Source: Bog-473 sp963788125 (lineage in GTDB: Bacteria > Actinomycetota > Acidimicrobiia > Acidimicrobiales > RAAP-2). Taken from it: a DNA stretch of 64,000 nucleotides. The DNA lies in NCBI GenBank assembly GCA_963788125.1, contig CAWBFN010000003.1, positions 248,001 to 312,000 on the forward strand, in the 5' to 3' direction. Below the pieces are notes generated by a model. It searched no databases, was not told the DNA's origin, and saw nothing but the letters and a program-made list of their open reading frames with translations. Each line of letters opens with the position of its first letter. The first letter of the stretch is position 1. Below are positions 1 through 7,056 of this stretch, in pieces. A program made the position numbers and the translations under genes.

Positions 1-189
1 CTGGTCGCCGCCGCCGGTGGGCGGGTGTACCTGGCCAAGGACGCCCGGCTGCGGCCGGAGGTGGTGGACGTCATGTATCCGAGGATCGGGGAGCTGGCGG
101 CGGTACGGAGAGAAGTCGATCCCCTGGGCGTCCTCCGATCCGATCTCTCCCGGCGTCTCGGTATCGATCGACAAGAGTACGAATCATGA
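1..189 (+). CDS. dprE1: Decaprenylphosphoryl-beta-D-ribose oxidase, C-terminal end (partial)
   Basis: Only the last 62 codons are present; the gene begins before the window. The open frame runs from base 1 to a TGA at 187-189 and contains GGRVYLAKDARL followed by a tail rich in MYPRIGELAAVRREVDPLGV, the end typical of FAD-dependent DprE1-type oxidases of the VAO family. DprE1 oxidises decaprenyl-phospho-ribose to the 2-keto sugar on the way to the arabinose donor for cell-wall arabinan. The stop overlaps the start of the next gene by four bases (ATGA), and that gene looks like the partner reductase DprE2, which is the main reason for the name. The assignment rests on this context plus a short tail. 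Confidence 0.75.
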   Translation: MVAAAGGRVYLAKDARLRPEVVDVMYPRIGELAAVRREVDPLGVLRSDLSRRLGIDRQEYES

Positions 190-950
190 GGGACGCCTTC
201 GGTCACCCCCAGTCAGTGGTCGTGCTCGGGGGTACCTCCGAAATCGCCGGTGCGCTGGTCGACCGGCTGGTGGCCAAGAGGTGCCGAACGGTGGTCCTTG
301 CCGGGAGGGACTCCGAGGCCCTCGAGCGCGCCGCGCAGCGGGCCAAAGAGGGCGGGGCCGACGACATCAGGATCGTGGTGTTCGACGCCCTCGACCTCCA
401 CCACGTGGAGGACGTCGTCTCAGAGTGTCTGGACGCGGCGGGTGACACCGTCGACTGGGTGGTGCTCGCGCTGGGTCACCTGGGGGATGCAGCGCAGGAC
501 GGCATGGACGCCCAGCGGATTGCCGAGAACATCGCCGTTAACTTCGCCTGGCCCGCGGCAGCCCTCGGGCCAGTGGCGCAGCGTCTCCGGGCACAGGGCT
601 ACGGGCGGATCGTCGTGCTGTCGTCGGTGGCCGGAGTCAGGATCAGATTGGCGAACTTCGTATACGGCTCGTCGAAGGCGGGGCTGGACGCGTTCGCACG
701 GGCCGTCGCCCAGTCCCTGGAGGGATCGGGTGCGCACCTGCACGTGGTCCGGCCGGGGTTCGTGCACACCAAAATGACGGCGGGCCTGCGATCGGCTCCC
801 TTCGCCGTGGATCCTCGAACGGTTGCCGCCGCCGTGCTGAGGGGGATCGAGCGCGACCAGCCGGTCATCTGGGTGCCGGCCGCGCTTCGCTGGGTCTTTC
901 TCGGCCTGCGTGCCCTGCCCCAGCTGCTCTGGAGACGGCTACCGGGGTGA
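186..950 (+). CDS. dprE2: Decaprenylphosphoryl-2-keto-beta-D-erythro-pentose reductase (SDR)
   Basis: This 254-residue short-chain dehydrogenase has the same length as mycobacterial DprE2. The nucleotide-binding motif is VLGGTSEIAGA near residues 13-23, with the atypical GGTSEI signature of DprE2 rather than GxxxGxG. The catalytic Ser lies in VVLSSVAG and the YxxxK motif in VYGSSKAG. It reduces the keto intermediate made by DprE1 to decaprenyl-phospho-arabinose, using NADH. Start and stop overlap the neighbours on both sides (ATGA with dprE1, GTGA with the following lipoprotein), so the three genes are probably co-transcribed. Confidence 0.85.
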   Translation: MRDAFGHPQSVVVLGGTSEIAGALVDRLVAKRCRTVVLAGRDSEALERAAQRAKEGGADDIRIVVFDALDLHHVEDVVSECLDAAGDTVDWVVLALGHLGDAAQDGMDAQRIAENIAVNFAWPAAALGPVAQRLRAQGYGRIVVLSSVAGVRIRLANFVYGSSKAGLDAFARAVAQSLEGSGAHLHVVRPGFVHTKMTAGLRSAPFAVDPRTVAAAVLRGIERDQPVIWVPAALRWVFLGLRALPQLLWRRLPG

Positions 951-1924
951 TTCACCCCAAGGGGCGCGCCACCCTGATCACCTCGGCGTGCGCGCTGCTG
1001 ACCCTGGCCGCTTGCTCCGGGACCGGACCACCAACGGGGAGATCGATCTCGGCCAGCAGGTCGGCGGCGGCGTCGACGACGGATCCGACGACGACCACCA
1101 CCACGGTGGCCGCCGAACCCGGCTGGACGCCGATCAGCGTCGGCCCCAGTGGCGTCATCATCGACGAGCGGGACGTGGCGACCCACGACGGTCGACCCAT
1201 CACGGTCGTCCGATTTCGAGCAGGACAGGTGCAGTTCAACCTGCACATTGGCGGCCTGGACCCCCCCTCGGGAGCGGCGGTGCTCGGCCCCCAGTCCTCG
1301 TCGTCGGTGAGCTCGGCCGAACTCCCCGATCTCCTGGCTGCCTTCAACGGTGGATTCAAGGCGAACGCGTCCGCGGGCGGCGTCGAGGTCGGCGGACAGG
1401 TCCTCACTCCGCTGGTCGACGGATTCGCCAGTTTCGTGATCGACACCGACGGCACGGGCAGAGTCGGGGTGTGGGGCTCCACCGTGCCGGTGCCCAGCGA
1501 ACAGGTGTCCAGCGTCCGCCAGAACCTCCCCCCCTTAATCGAAAACGGCCAGATCAGCCCAGTGATAGGAGACATCGCGAAATGGGGCGACGTACTGCAC
1601 GGCGTGGCCGCCACGGCACGCAGCGCGCTCGGAGAGGACGCCCAGGGGGACATCCTGTACGCCGCCGCCATGTCTGCCCTGCCCCTCGACCTCGCCTCCG
1701 CCCTCTCCGAGGATGGGGCGACGGTGGCGATGGAGCTGGACATCAACCCCGAATGGATCCAGCTCGATGTGGCTTCGGGGACCGGAGGTCCCCTGCAGGC
1801 GGTCGTACCAGGTCAACTGCGTCCGGCCGACCAGTACCTCATCGGGTGGACCCGTGATTTCATCACAGTGCTTACCCCGCCCGTCGGCCTTGTCGCGGGC
1901 ACGGCTTCAGCAACTCAAGGCTGA
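947..1924 (+). CDS. Lipoprotein with phosphodiester glycosidase (NAGPA/DUF2233-like) domain
   Basis: The 325-residue product begins with a lipoprotein signal: a short basic start, a hydrophobic stretch and the lipobox LAAC near residues 20-23, followed by a Ser/Thr-rich linker. The body (about residues 60-315) carries ITVVRFRAG, DLLAAFNGGFK and GATVAMELDINPEWIQLD, the pattern of the phosphodiester-glycosidase family related to human uncovering enzyme. In bacteria these are extracytoplasmic proteins thought to act on sugar phosphodiesters; the substrate here is unknown. It starts at a GTG overlapping dprE2, suggesting a link to the cell envelope. Confidence 0.7.
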   Translation: MIHPKGRATLITSACALLTLAACSGTGPPTGRSISASRSAAASTTDPTTTTTTVAAEPGWTPISVGPSGVIIDERDVATHDGRPITVVRFRAGQVQFNLHIGGLDPPSGAAVLGPQSSSSVSSAELPDLLAAFNGGFKANASAGGVEVGGQVLTPLVDGFASFVIDTDGTGRVGVWGSTVPVPSEQVSSVRQNLPPLIENGQISPVIGDIAKWGDVLHGVAATARSALGEDAQGDILYAAAMSALPLDLASALSEDGATVAMELDINPEWIQLDVASGTGGPLQAVVPGQLRPADQYLIGWTRDFITVLTPPVGLVAGTASATQG

Positions 1925-2019
1925 TCCTTCCGACTGATCGTCGCCTTCATGGTTCCGTCAGGTTCACTCCCTACAGTGACGACCGAGTTGCAGCGAGGGA
2001 ACGCAGGAGGAATCCGTCC

Positions 2020-2943
2020 GTGGTGGGGAGTCGGTGCATCCGCCCTTCCGTGGGCCATCTCAGTCTCGCCGGGGCCGTGCTCCTCGCCGCCGGGCTCCTC
2101 CTCGTCGCCCAGTCGGGGGCATCGTCGTCCTCCCGGCGAGCGATCGACCCCCGGCTCTTTGCTTCTGGTTCATGCGTCGCGTTCCAGCCGACCGTCGGCG
2201 ACCAGCACGAGACGGTGTTTCTCGATGCCGGCCACGGCGGACCCGACCCGGGCGGCGTCGGGGTCACCGAGTCCGGTCAGACGATCTATGAGGCGAACGA
2301 GACCTTGCCGGTGGAGTTGGACACCACGGCCCTGTTGCGCCGCCGAGGTTTCAGGGTCGTCGATTCACGGACCAGTGACTCCACCGTGGCGCGCATGAAG
2401 GCTGGCGACGAGTCGGACGGGGTCTTCACCGTGCAGGGGGAACATGATGACGTGGCGGCGCGCGATGTCTGCGCCAACCGGGCCAAGGCGAACATCCTGA
2501 TCGGGATCTACTTCGACGTGGGCGCCTCGCCGCAGAATGCCGGCAGCATCACCGGCTACGACGCGGAGCGAGCGTTCTCGTCGGCCAATCTGAAGCTTGC
2601 CACCCTGGTGCAGAACGACGTCCTGAGCCAATTGAACGCGCAGGGCTGGGACATCCCGAATGCGGGAGTCGTCTCGGACCTCTACCTCGGCGGCCCGCCG
2701 TTGACCGATGCGGCCGGACACTACGATCACCTGCTCCTCTTGGGCCCGGCCGAGCCCGGCTACTTCACCACCCCGAGCGCGATGCCCGGCGCGCTCATCG
2801 AGCCCCTCTTCCTCACCGATCCCTTCGAGGGCTCCATCGCCGCCAGCACTGGTGGCCAGGAGGCGATCGCCCGGGGTCTGACGCAGGCGGCGGAGCAGTA
2901 CTTCGAGGTTCGGACGAGCCCGCGTACCCAAAGGGGGGCGTGA
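2020..2943 (+). CDS. Exported N-acetylmuramoyl-L-alanine amidase-like protein (Amidase_3 fold)
   Basis: The product has 307 residues with an N-terminal hydrophobic segment (about residues 12-32) serving as signal or anchor. The GTG start is supported by GGAGG about ten bases upstream. The motif FLDAGHGGPDPGG carries the first zinc-ligand His of Amidase_3 enzymes. The position normally occupied by SIHxN reads LIGIYFD, so the second His ligand appears to be Tyr. The later part (SPQNAGSITGYD, HLLLLGPAEPGY, IEPLFLTDPFEGSIA) is a branch I recognise from other actinobacteria rather than a classical amidase. It may be a non-canonical hydrolase or a peptidoglycan-binding protein. Confidence 0.65.
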   Translation: MVGSRCIRPSVGHLSLAGAVLLAAGLLLVAQSGASSSSRRAIDPRLFASGSCVAFQPTVGDQHETVFLDAGHGGPDPGGVGVTESGQTIYEANETLPVELDTTALLRRRGFRVVDSRTSDSTVARMKAGDESDGVFTVQGEHDDVAARDVCANRAKANILIGIYFDVGASPQNAGSITGYDAERAFSSANLKLATLVQNDVLSQLNAQGWDIPNAGVVSDLYLGGPPLTDAAGHYDHLLLLGPAEPGYFTTPSAMPGALIEPLFLTDPFEGSIAASTGGQEAIARGLTQAAEQYFEVRTSPRTQRGA

Positions 2944-3382
2944 GGGGCACTGCCATGCCCAATGCAGTGATTCGGGGCCTTGCTCGGCCGCTTCGACCAT
3001 AGCTTCGTATATCGCACCCTCGTCTCGGGCCGGCACGTACCGCGGGCTTCGAATGTGTTCGCCGGCGAAACGATCCGCCTGTGGCGCGTGTTGCTCCTGC
3101 TGGCCAAGCGACTTCCGACGTTGCACGGGATTGCTAGGTCCAACAGGCTCCTCCGGCTCCATCTCCGCTATGCGCAACGTTATGGAAGCCCCGAACCGCG
3201 CCTTGTCCAGATCTAGCCGCAGTTCGGTCTCGTCCAGTGGCGTGTTGGGCCGGCCGTGACCTTGCCCGCCCAACTCGTATTGCCGTGTTTGGCGCGCTGG
3301 GCGTCTGGTCGTCCTGGAACGGGCTGGGCGTTTAGCGGTGGAGCTCCCGAGTGGGTGAGCCACTGAACCGGTGGCGGCCGCC
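2944..3382 (+). other. Intergenic stretch without a recognisable gene
   Basis: About 440 bases lie between the amidase-like gene and the end of the reverse-strand permease. Open frames exist in several phases, but none has a convincing start, ribosome site or family motif. Base composition is visibly less GC-rich than in the flanking genes, for example around 2990-3060 and 3170-3230. It may be remnant DNA of a decayed gene; I see no repeat or terminator in it. Confidence 0.4.
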
Positions 3383-4957
3383 TCACTCCACCCGGAGCAG
3401 CCGGGCGGGCCGCGTCCGTGCCGCTGCCAACGCCGGGCCGATGGCCAGAACGAAGGTTCCCACCAGGACGGCCGCGCCCAGGTTATCGCCGAAGAGCGAC
3501 GGGGTGGCGTCAAGGTGCGAGAGGCTCGACCCGAATACGGCTGTGCCGCAGAGCGCGGCTACGGCGAGCGCCGCGCCCAGGAGTGCGGTGGCCACCGGCG
3601 CGGAGGCGGCGCCGCGCCCGCGTTCGAGCGCGTTGCGCACCCCGACCACCATGGTCGGCGGCGCACCCGCCGCACCCACCATCCCGACGACGGCCGACGA
3701 GCGGGGACGGACTGCGTCCGCCCGACCACGAGCGGCGCGCAGCGACGGCCACAACCCCAGGGCGAGCACGACCAGCACAGTGGCGAGCGCGCCGAGCAGA
3801 AGGACGGGTCCGTCGACGCGGAGGCCCGTTGACGGTTCGGCGAGGCGAGCGTCGCCGACGGGTGCGAACGAGGAGAGGGCGTAGGCGAGCGCCGACGCCG
3901 CGGCGGCGCCCACCAGGGCGACGAGCAGGGTCGATGCCATGCCCAGCGCCACGAGGACGCTCCGGCCCAGCCCGAGCGCCTGGAGGATGGGGAACTCATC
4001 GCTCTCCACCCGGCGGGTCCGGCTCAGCGCCTGCCCGACCACGGCCGCCCCAGCCAGCGCGGCCAGCGCGGCCAGCAGCCACCAGCCGACTGCCTGCGGA
4101 TGGATGGAGCCGGCGATCTGCACCTCGGGGGTACTCAGGTCGGTGAAATCTTCGATGCCGAGTGACTTGGCGTAGGTCTTGAATGCGTCGACCTCGGCGG
4201 CTCCGTGGCGCAGCTTCACGAGGTAGAGGACCCCTGATGTCGTCTTTGGCAGTACGGAACGGGCGAAGGCCGGTGTCGTGTAGACGTCGTACAGCGGGGT
4301 GGTCCCGGCCTGAAACTCGTCGACGGCCGCTTCCATCCCGACGACGTGGAACGAGACGAACGGGCCCGTCGGCGGGGGACCCGCGCCGGTGGCGTTGTTG
4401 ACGGCTTCCGATTGGGAGGCGGCATACATCCTCATCCGCAGGACGGTCCCGACGTGGACCCCGTTGTCCCGCTGCAGGTTGAAGGTGGCCAGAATCTCGT
4501 CGGGCGACGACGGGTTGGGCATCCTGCCGGCGACGAGGTTGACGGTCCGAGACATCTCCTTAGGCGACATGTACACGACGTTGAAGTTGTTGTTGTCGAT
4601 CGGGTCTGTGCATGCGCACACGGGCTGACCGTTATAGGCGACCGATGCAGTCGTGATCGAAGAGACGGTGGGATACCGGGCGAGTTGCGGGAGCGGCGAC
4701 CCGTTGAAGACGACGAAGTCGTAGCCGTGGGTCCGAACAACGGAGGGGAACGCGGTCGCCGTCCGCCTGCCGGCGGCCGCCGACGCCATGACCACGCCTC
4801 GGGCGACTGCGATGAGGATCGCCATCGCCAGCCACGATCGCCAGCGGCGGCGCAGCTCGGCCCGGAAGATCAGCCGGAGCGCGTCCACGAGCCCCTTCGC
4901 CTTCCCCGGCCAGTCCCGGTGGCCGGCATGGCCTGCGCGTCGCTTCACCAGATCCAT
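3383..4957 (-). CDS. FtsX/MacB-type ABC permease, apparently internally deleted
   Basis: The 524-residue frame resembles the large actinobacterial FtsX-like permeases, usually about 850 residues with two FtsX domains. It has the N-terminal FRAELRRRWRSWLAM helix, an extracytoplasmic domain (about residues 70-290), an FtsX domain with four membrane segments (about 295-420), and the PPTMVVGVRNALERGRGAA region that opens the second half. It then jumps from SSLSHLDATPSLFGDN straight to a final helix and the terminal AARTRPARLLRVE motif, so most of the second half seems missing although the frame stays open. No ATP-binding partner gene lies next to it. GTG at 4888 is an alternative start that better matches relatives. 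It may be non-functional. Confidence 0.6.
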   Translation of the reverse strand: MDLVKRRAGHAGHRDWPGKAKGLVDALRLIFRAELRRRWRSWLAMAILIAVARGVVMASAAAGRRTATAFPSVVRTHGYDFVVFNGSPLPQLARYPTVSSITTASVAYNGQPVCACTDPIDNNNFNVVYMSPKEMSRTVNLVAGRMPNPSSPDEILATFNLQRDNGVHVGTVLRMRMYAASQSEAVNNATGAGPPPTGPFVSFHVVGMEAAVDEFQAGTTPLYDVYTTPAFARSVLPKTTSGVLYLVKLRHGAAEVDAFKTYAKSLGIEDFTDLSTPEVQIAGSIHPQAVGWWLLAALAALAGAAVVGQALSRTRRVESDEFPILQALGLGRSVLVALGMASTLLVALVGAAAASALAYALSSFAPVGDARLAEPSTGLRVDGPVLLLGALATVLVVLALGLWPSLRAARGRADAVRPRSSAVVGMVGAAGAPPTMVVGVRNALERGRGAASAPVATALLGAALAVAALCGTAVFGSSLSHLDATPSLFGDNLGAAVLVGTFVLAIGPALAAARTRPARLLRVE

Positions 4958-5205
4958 CCATCCATGTCGACTGCATCCAGTTCGATTTCGCAGGTCAGCA
5001 GCGTGGCGCCACGGTGCGCCTACTACGCAGGCTAAGGCGAGGGGGTGTCCCAGGGGCTAAATGTCCCATAACGTGCATGCAGAAGGTCGTTTACTAATCC
5101 ACCACTTTCCCGGGCAGCTTGCGGCACCGCCAGCTCTATCCGATCTGAAGCCTCTCGGGGGTTCCACATGCGGCCCTTGAGGCGCGTCCGCGGGATAATG
5201 GAGGG

Positions 5206-6246
5206 ATGAGCGACCAGTCCCCGACCGTCCTGCCAGTGGGCGAGCCCAGCCGCCCATCGATCCGGCGAGCAGTCTTCGGGACGCTGTGGGCGGTAGCGAT
5301 GTTCGTCGTCTTCACGGCGACCAAGGAGACGAAGATCTACAACAACGCCCCGTGGTTGAACGACCCCTATGACACGGTGATCTCGTTCACGATGTTCCTA
5401 GTGCCGTTGGTGGCTGCATTCCTCCTCGTTCAGGTCTCACTGTGTCTCCGGTCCGAGCCGTTATCTGTGGCACGGGTTGTCTCCATCCTTCGTGCATGCC
5501 GGGTGGCCGTCGGGGCGATCCTCGTAGAGCTGTCATCGGCATGGGTGGCTGTGATGCTCGGAGCCAACGAGAGTCGTTGGACGCCGGGATCTACCGGTCT
5601 GGAAGTTGGGCTTCTCCTCGTGGCGACGGTCGTTGCCACCATTGCCATCGTTTGCCTGGCCCGTGTCCCTCGTCTCTCGAAACACAGTGCGCACTGGGAC
5701 GAGGCTGAGCCCGACTGGATCGGCGATGCGGTTGCCGTAGCGAAGCGTGAGAGTCGTTGGCTGGGTTCACTTCGAAGCCGTGCAATACCGATCCTTGACT
5801 GGTGCGACCGAACGCTCCTCCAGGAAGTCCGCCGGCATCCCGTGATCACCGCTGCGGTAGCGAGTGCAGGGTTCGGCATTGCCGTCTTCGGGTGGCAGGG
5901 GTACCGAGAGGGATACCTGCCATCGGTGACCCTACTGTCCATGGGCCTCGGGTTTTGCGGGATGTTTGCCTTCCTGATCCCGGCCGGTTCGTACTTCGGC
6001 CTCGTGCGGAGTACCAACCCGTCGCGTGGGTTGCGACGGAGAGTGCTCGATGCGTCCGTCATCGCCGGCGCGGCGGCCATCGTGGCGCTGGCCTTCCGAG
6101 GCAACCTCTGGGGGATCATCGGGTCAAATGGCAATGCTGCCGGTCCTTCACAGTTGGCCGTGCTTGAAGCCGGGGCCATCCTGCTTGCGTTCACGATCGC
6201 CCTCATTGTGGAGTCGCTCGCCCGAGCCTACCCGCGGTTGCGATGA
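5206..6246 (+). CDS. Multi-pass membrane protein of unknown function
   Basis: This 346-residue protein was not recognised. Hydrophobic segments are visible near residues 25-42, 58-80, 95-115, 132-150, 215-232, 242-262, 275-295 and 315-335, giving about eight helices, with a charged cytoplasmic-type stretch around 150-200. The ATG is preceded by GGAGG. Codon usage includes more AT-ending codons than neighbouring genes. It overlaps the next gene by four bases (ATGA), so the two are probably translated together. Function cannot be inferred from the sequence. Confidence 0.6.
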   Translation: MSDQSPTVLPVGEPSRPSIRRAVFGTLWAVAMFVVFTATKETKIYNNAPWLNDPYDTVISFTMFLVPLVAAFLLVQVSLCLRSEPLSVARVVSILRACRVAVGAILVELSSAWVAVMLGANESRWTPGSTGLEVGLLLVATVVATIAIVCLARVPRLSKHSAHWDEAEPDWIGDAVAVAKRESRWLGSLRSRAIPILDWCDRTLLQEVRRHPVITAAVASAGFGIAVFGWQGYREGYLPSVTLLSMGLGFCGMFAFLIPAGSYFGLVRSTNPSRGLRRRVLDASVIAGAAAIVALAFRGNLWGIIGSNGNAAGPSQLAVLEAGAILLAFTIALIVESLARAYPRLR

Positions 6247-6773
6247 CCCTGGCCATACGGCCTTTTGTTCGTGACCAACTCCCCTTGGTCGAGCCGTGGT
6301 TCGAGGACTCTGAGACGCAACGTTGGCTGGGGGGTCCGGGCTGGCCACGGATGAGTCTCGATCTCGCCAACGCTCCTTTGGGTGAGTTCCGGGGGGCACA
6401 AGAGACGGGGCGCTACGAATTCTTGGCGTGGGACAAGGATGTGCCTGTTGGCTATGTGGACTGTGGAACCTTCGACCGATGGGCCACCTGGGAAGGTGGT
6501 CCAGGTGGACGGGGAGTGGTGAGCGTCATCGACGAACCATCGGGCAGCATTGCCTACGTCGCCGACCCGGCACTGAGGCGAAGGGGCTATGGGGTCGGCA
6601 TGATCCTGTCGTTGATGCGGGTACTCCCTCTGGAGAAGGTATCGCTCTTTGCGGCAGGCATCGAGCCTGAAAACACAGCCTCCGTCCAATGCCTACTCTC
6701 GGCGGGGTTCTGGCCTCTTGACCCGGTTCCCGACTGGGAAGGCATCGTCTACTACGCACGGAGGAGGGTCTGA
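6243..6773 (+). CDS. GNAT-family N-acetyltransferase
   Basis: The 176-residue protein has the acetyltransferase pattern: an N-terminal IRPFVRDQLPLVEPWF segment, a central beta region (GYVDCGTFD), the acetyl-CoA loop in YVADPALRRRGYGVGMI (near residues 108-124, matching R/QxxGxG/A), and the late VSLFAAGIEPENTASVQCLLSAGF helix-strand typical of GNAT enzymes. The acceptor is unknown; it could be an amine-bearing antibiotic, metabolite or protein. It follows the membrane protein with an ATGA overlap. Confidence 0.8.
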   Translation: MTLAIRPFVRDQLPLVEPWFEDSETQRWLGGPGWPRMSLDLANAPLGEFRGAQETGRYEFLAWDKDVPVGYVDCGTFDRWATWEGGPGGRGVVSVIDEPSGSIAYVADPALRRRGYGVGMILSLMRVLPLEKVSLFAAGIEPENTASVQCLLSAGFWPLDPVPDWEGIVYYARRRV

Positions 6774-7004
6774 ATGGCTGTGACGTGCGCCTGTTGCTCA
6801 ATGTCGGTCGACTGGTGGGTGAGACTGCGCTCCCACCCCGACATGCCGATATGCCATGACTGCCTCGGCGGCCTCAACGGGGCACAGCTCCGTCGCGTTC
6901 ACGCTGCAGACCTATGGGCACCTCCTACCGGGCGCCGGCAGCTCAGCCGCGCTGGCGGTCGCCGTGCTCGTCCACAACGCTTAACTTGCGTGACCAAGTT
7001 GTGA
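6774..7004 (+). CDS. Small double-CxxC protein, probably a truncated gene fused to foreign 3' sequence
   Basis: The frame starts at an ATG next to the GNAT stop and encodes 76 residues. The first 36 contain two cysteine pairs (CACC and CHDC) with RLRSHPDMP between them, a zinc-ribbon-like header that I associate with the N-terminus of some actinobacterial glyoxalase-like proteins. After GGLN near residue 35 the character changes to Arg-rich low complexity. That change coincides with the start of a tyrosine-recombinase remnant read in another frame, so this reading frame is most likely a 5' gene fragment running into unrelated DNA. Confidence 0.45.
   Translation: MAVTCACCSMSVDWWVRLRSHPDMPICHDCLGGLNGAQLRRVHAADLWAPPTGRRQLSRAGGRRARPQRLTCVTKL
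6880..6984 (+). pseudogene. C-terminal remnant of a tyrosine recombinase (phage-type integrase)
   Basis: Read in the +1 frame relative to the small CxxC gene, bases 6880-6933 encode GHSSVAFTLQTYGHLLPG, followed by 16 residues and a TAA at 6982-6984. This is the end of the catalytic domain of tyrosine recombinases: the conserved His of the GHSS box and, nine residues on, the Tyr nucleophile in TYGHL. Nothing upstream continues the recombinase, so only about 34 codons survive. The join at about 6879 lies inside the zinc-ribbon frame, marking a recombination scar. Confidence 0.75.
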
Positions 7005-7020
7005 CTTTTGGGGCCATCCG

Positions 7021-7038
7021 AGAGGGTACGAACCCTCT
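7021..7038. terminator. Hairpin between convergent genes
   Basis: Perfect seven-base arms AGAGGGT and ACCCTCT enclose a four-base ACGA loop. The hairpin lies between the forward-strand fragment ending at 7004 and the reverse-strand ABC gene ending at 7057. There is no T-run, so it would be a weak intrinsic terminator. It could instead be a remnant of an attachment site of the lost integrase, because the reverse complement resembles a tRNA T-arm. Confidence 0.4.
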
Positions 7039-7056
7039 GTTACCTAGGAAACCCCG

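Noticed and set aside
2365..3513. 382-codon reverse frame opposite the amidase-like gene and the following gap
   Set aside because: Mostly antisense to a recognisable gene; the part over the gap has no start signal or family match.
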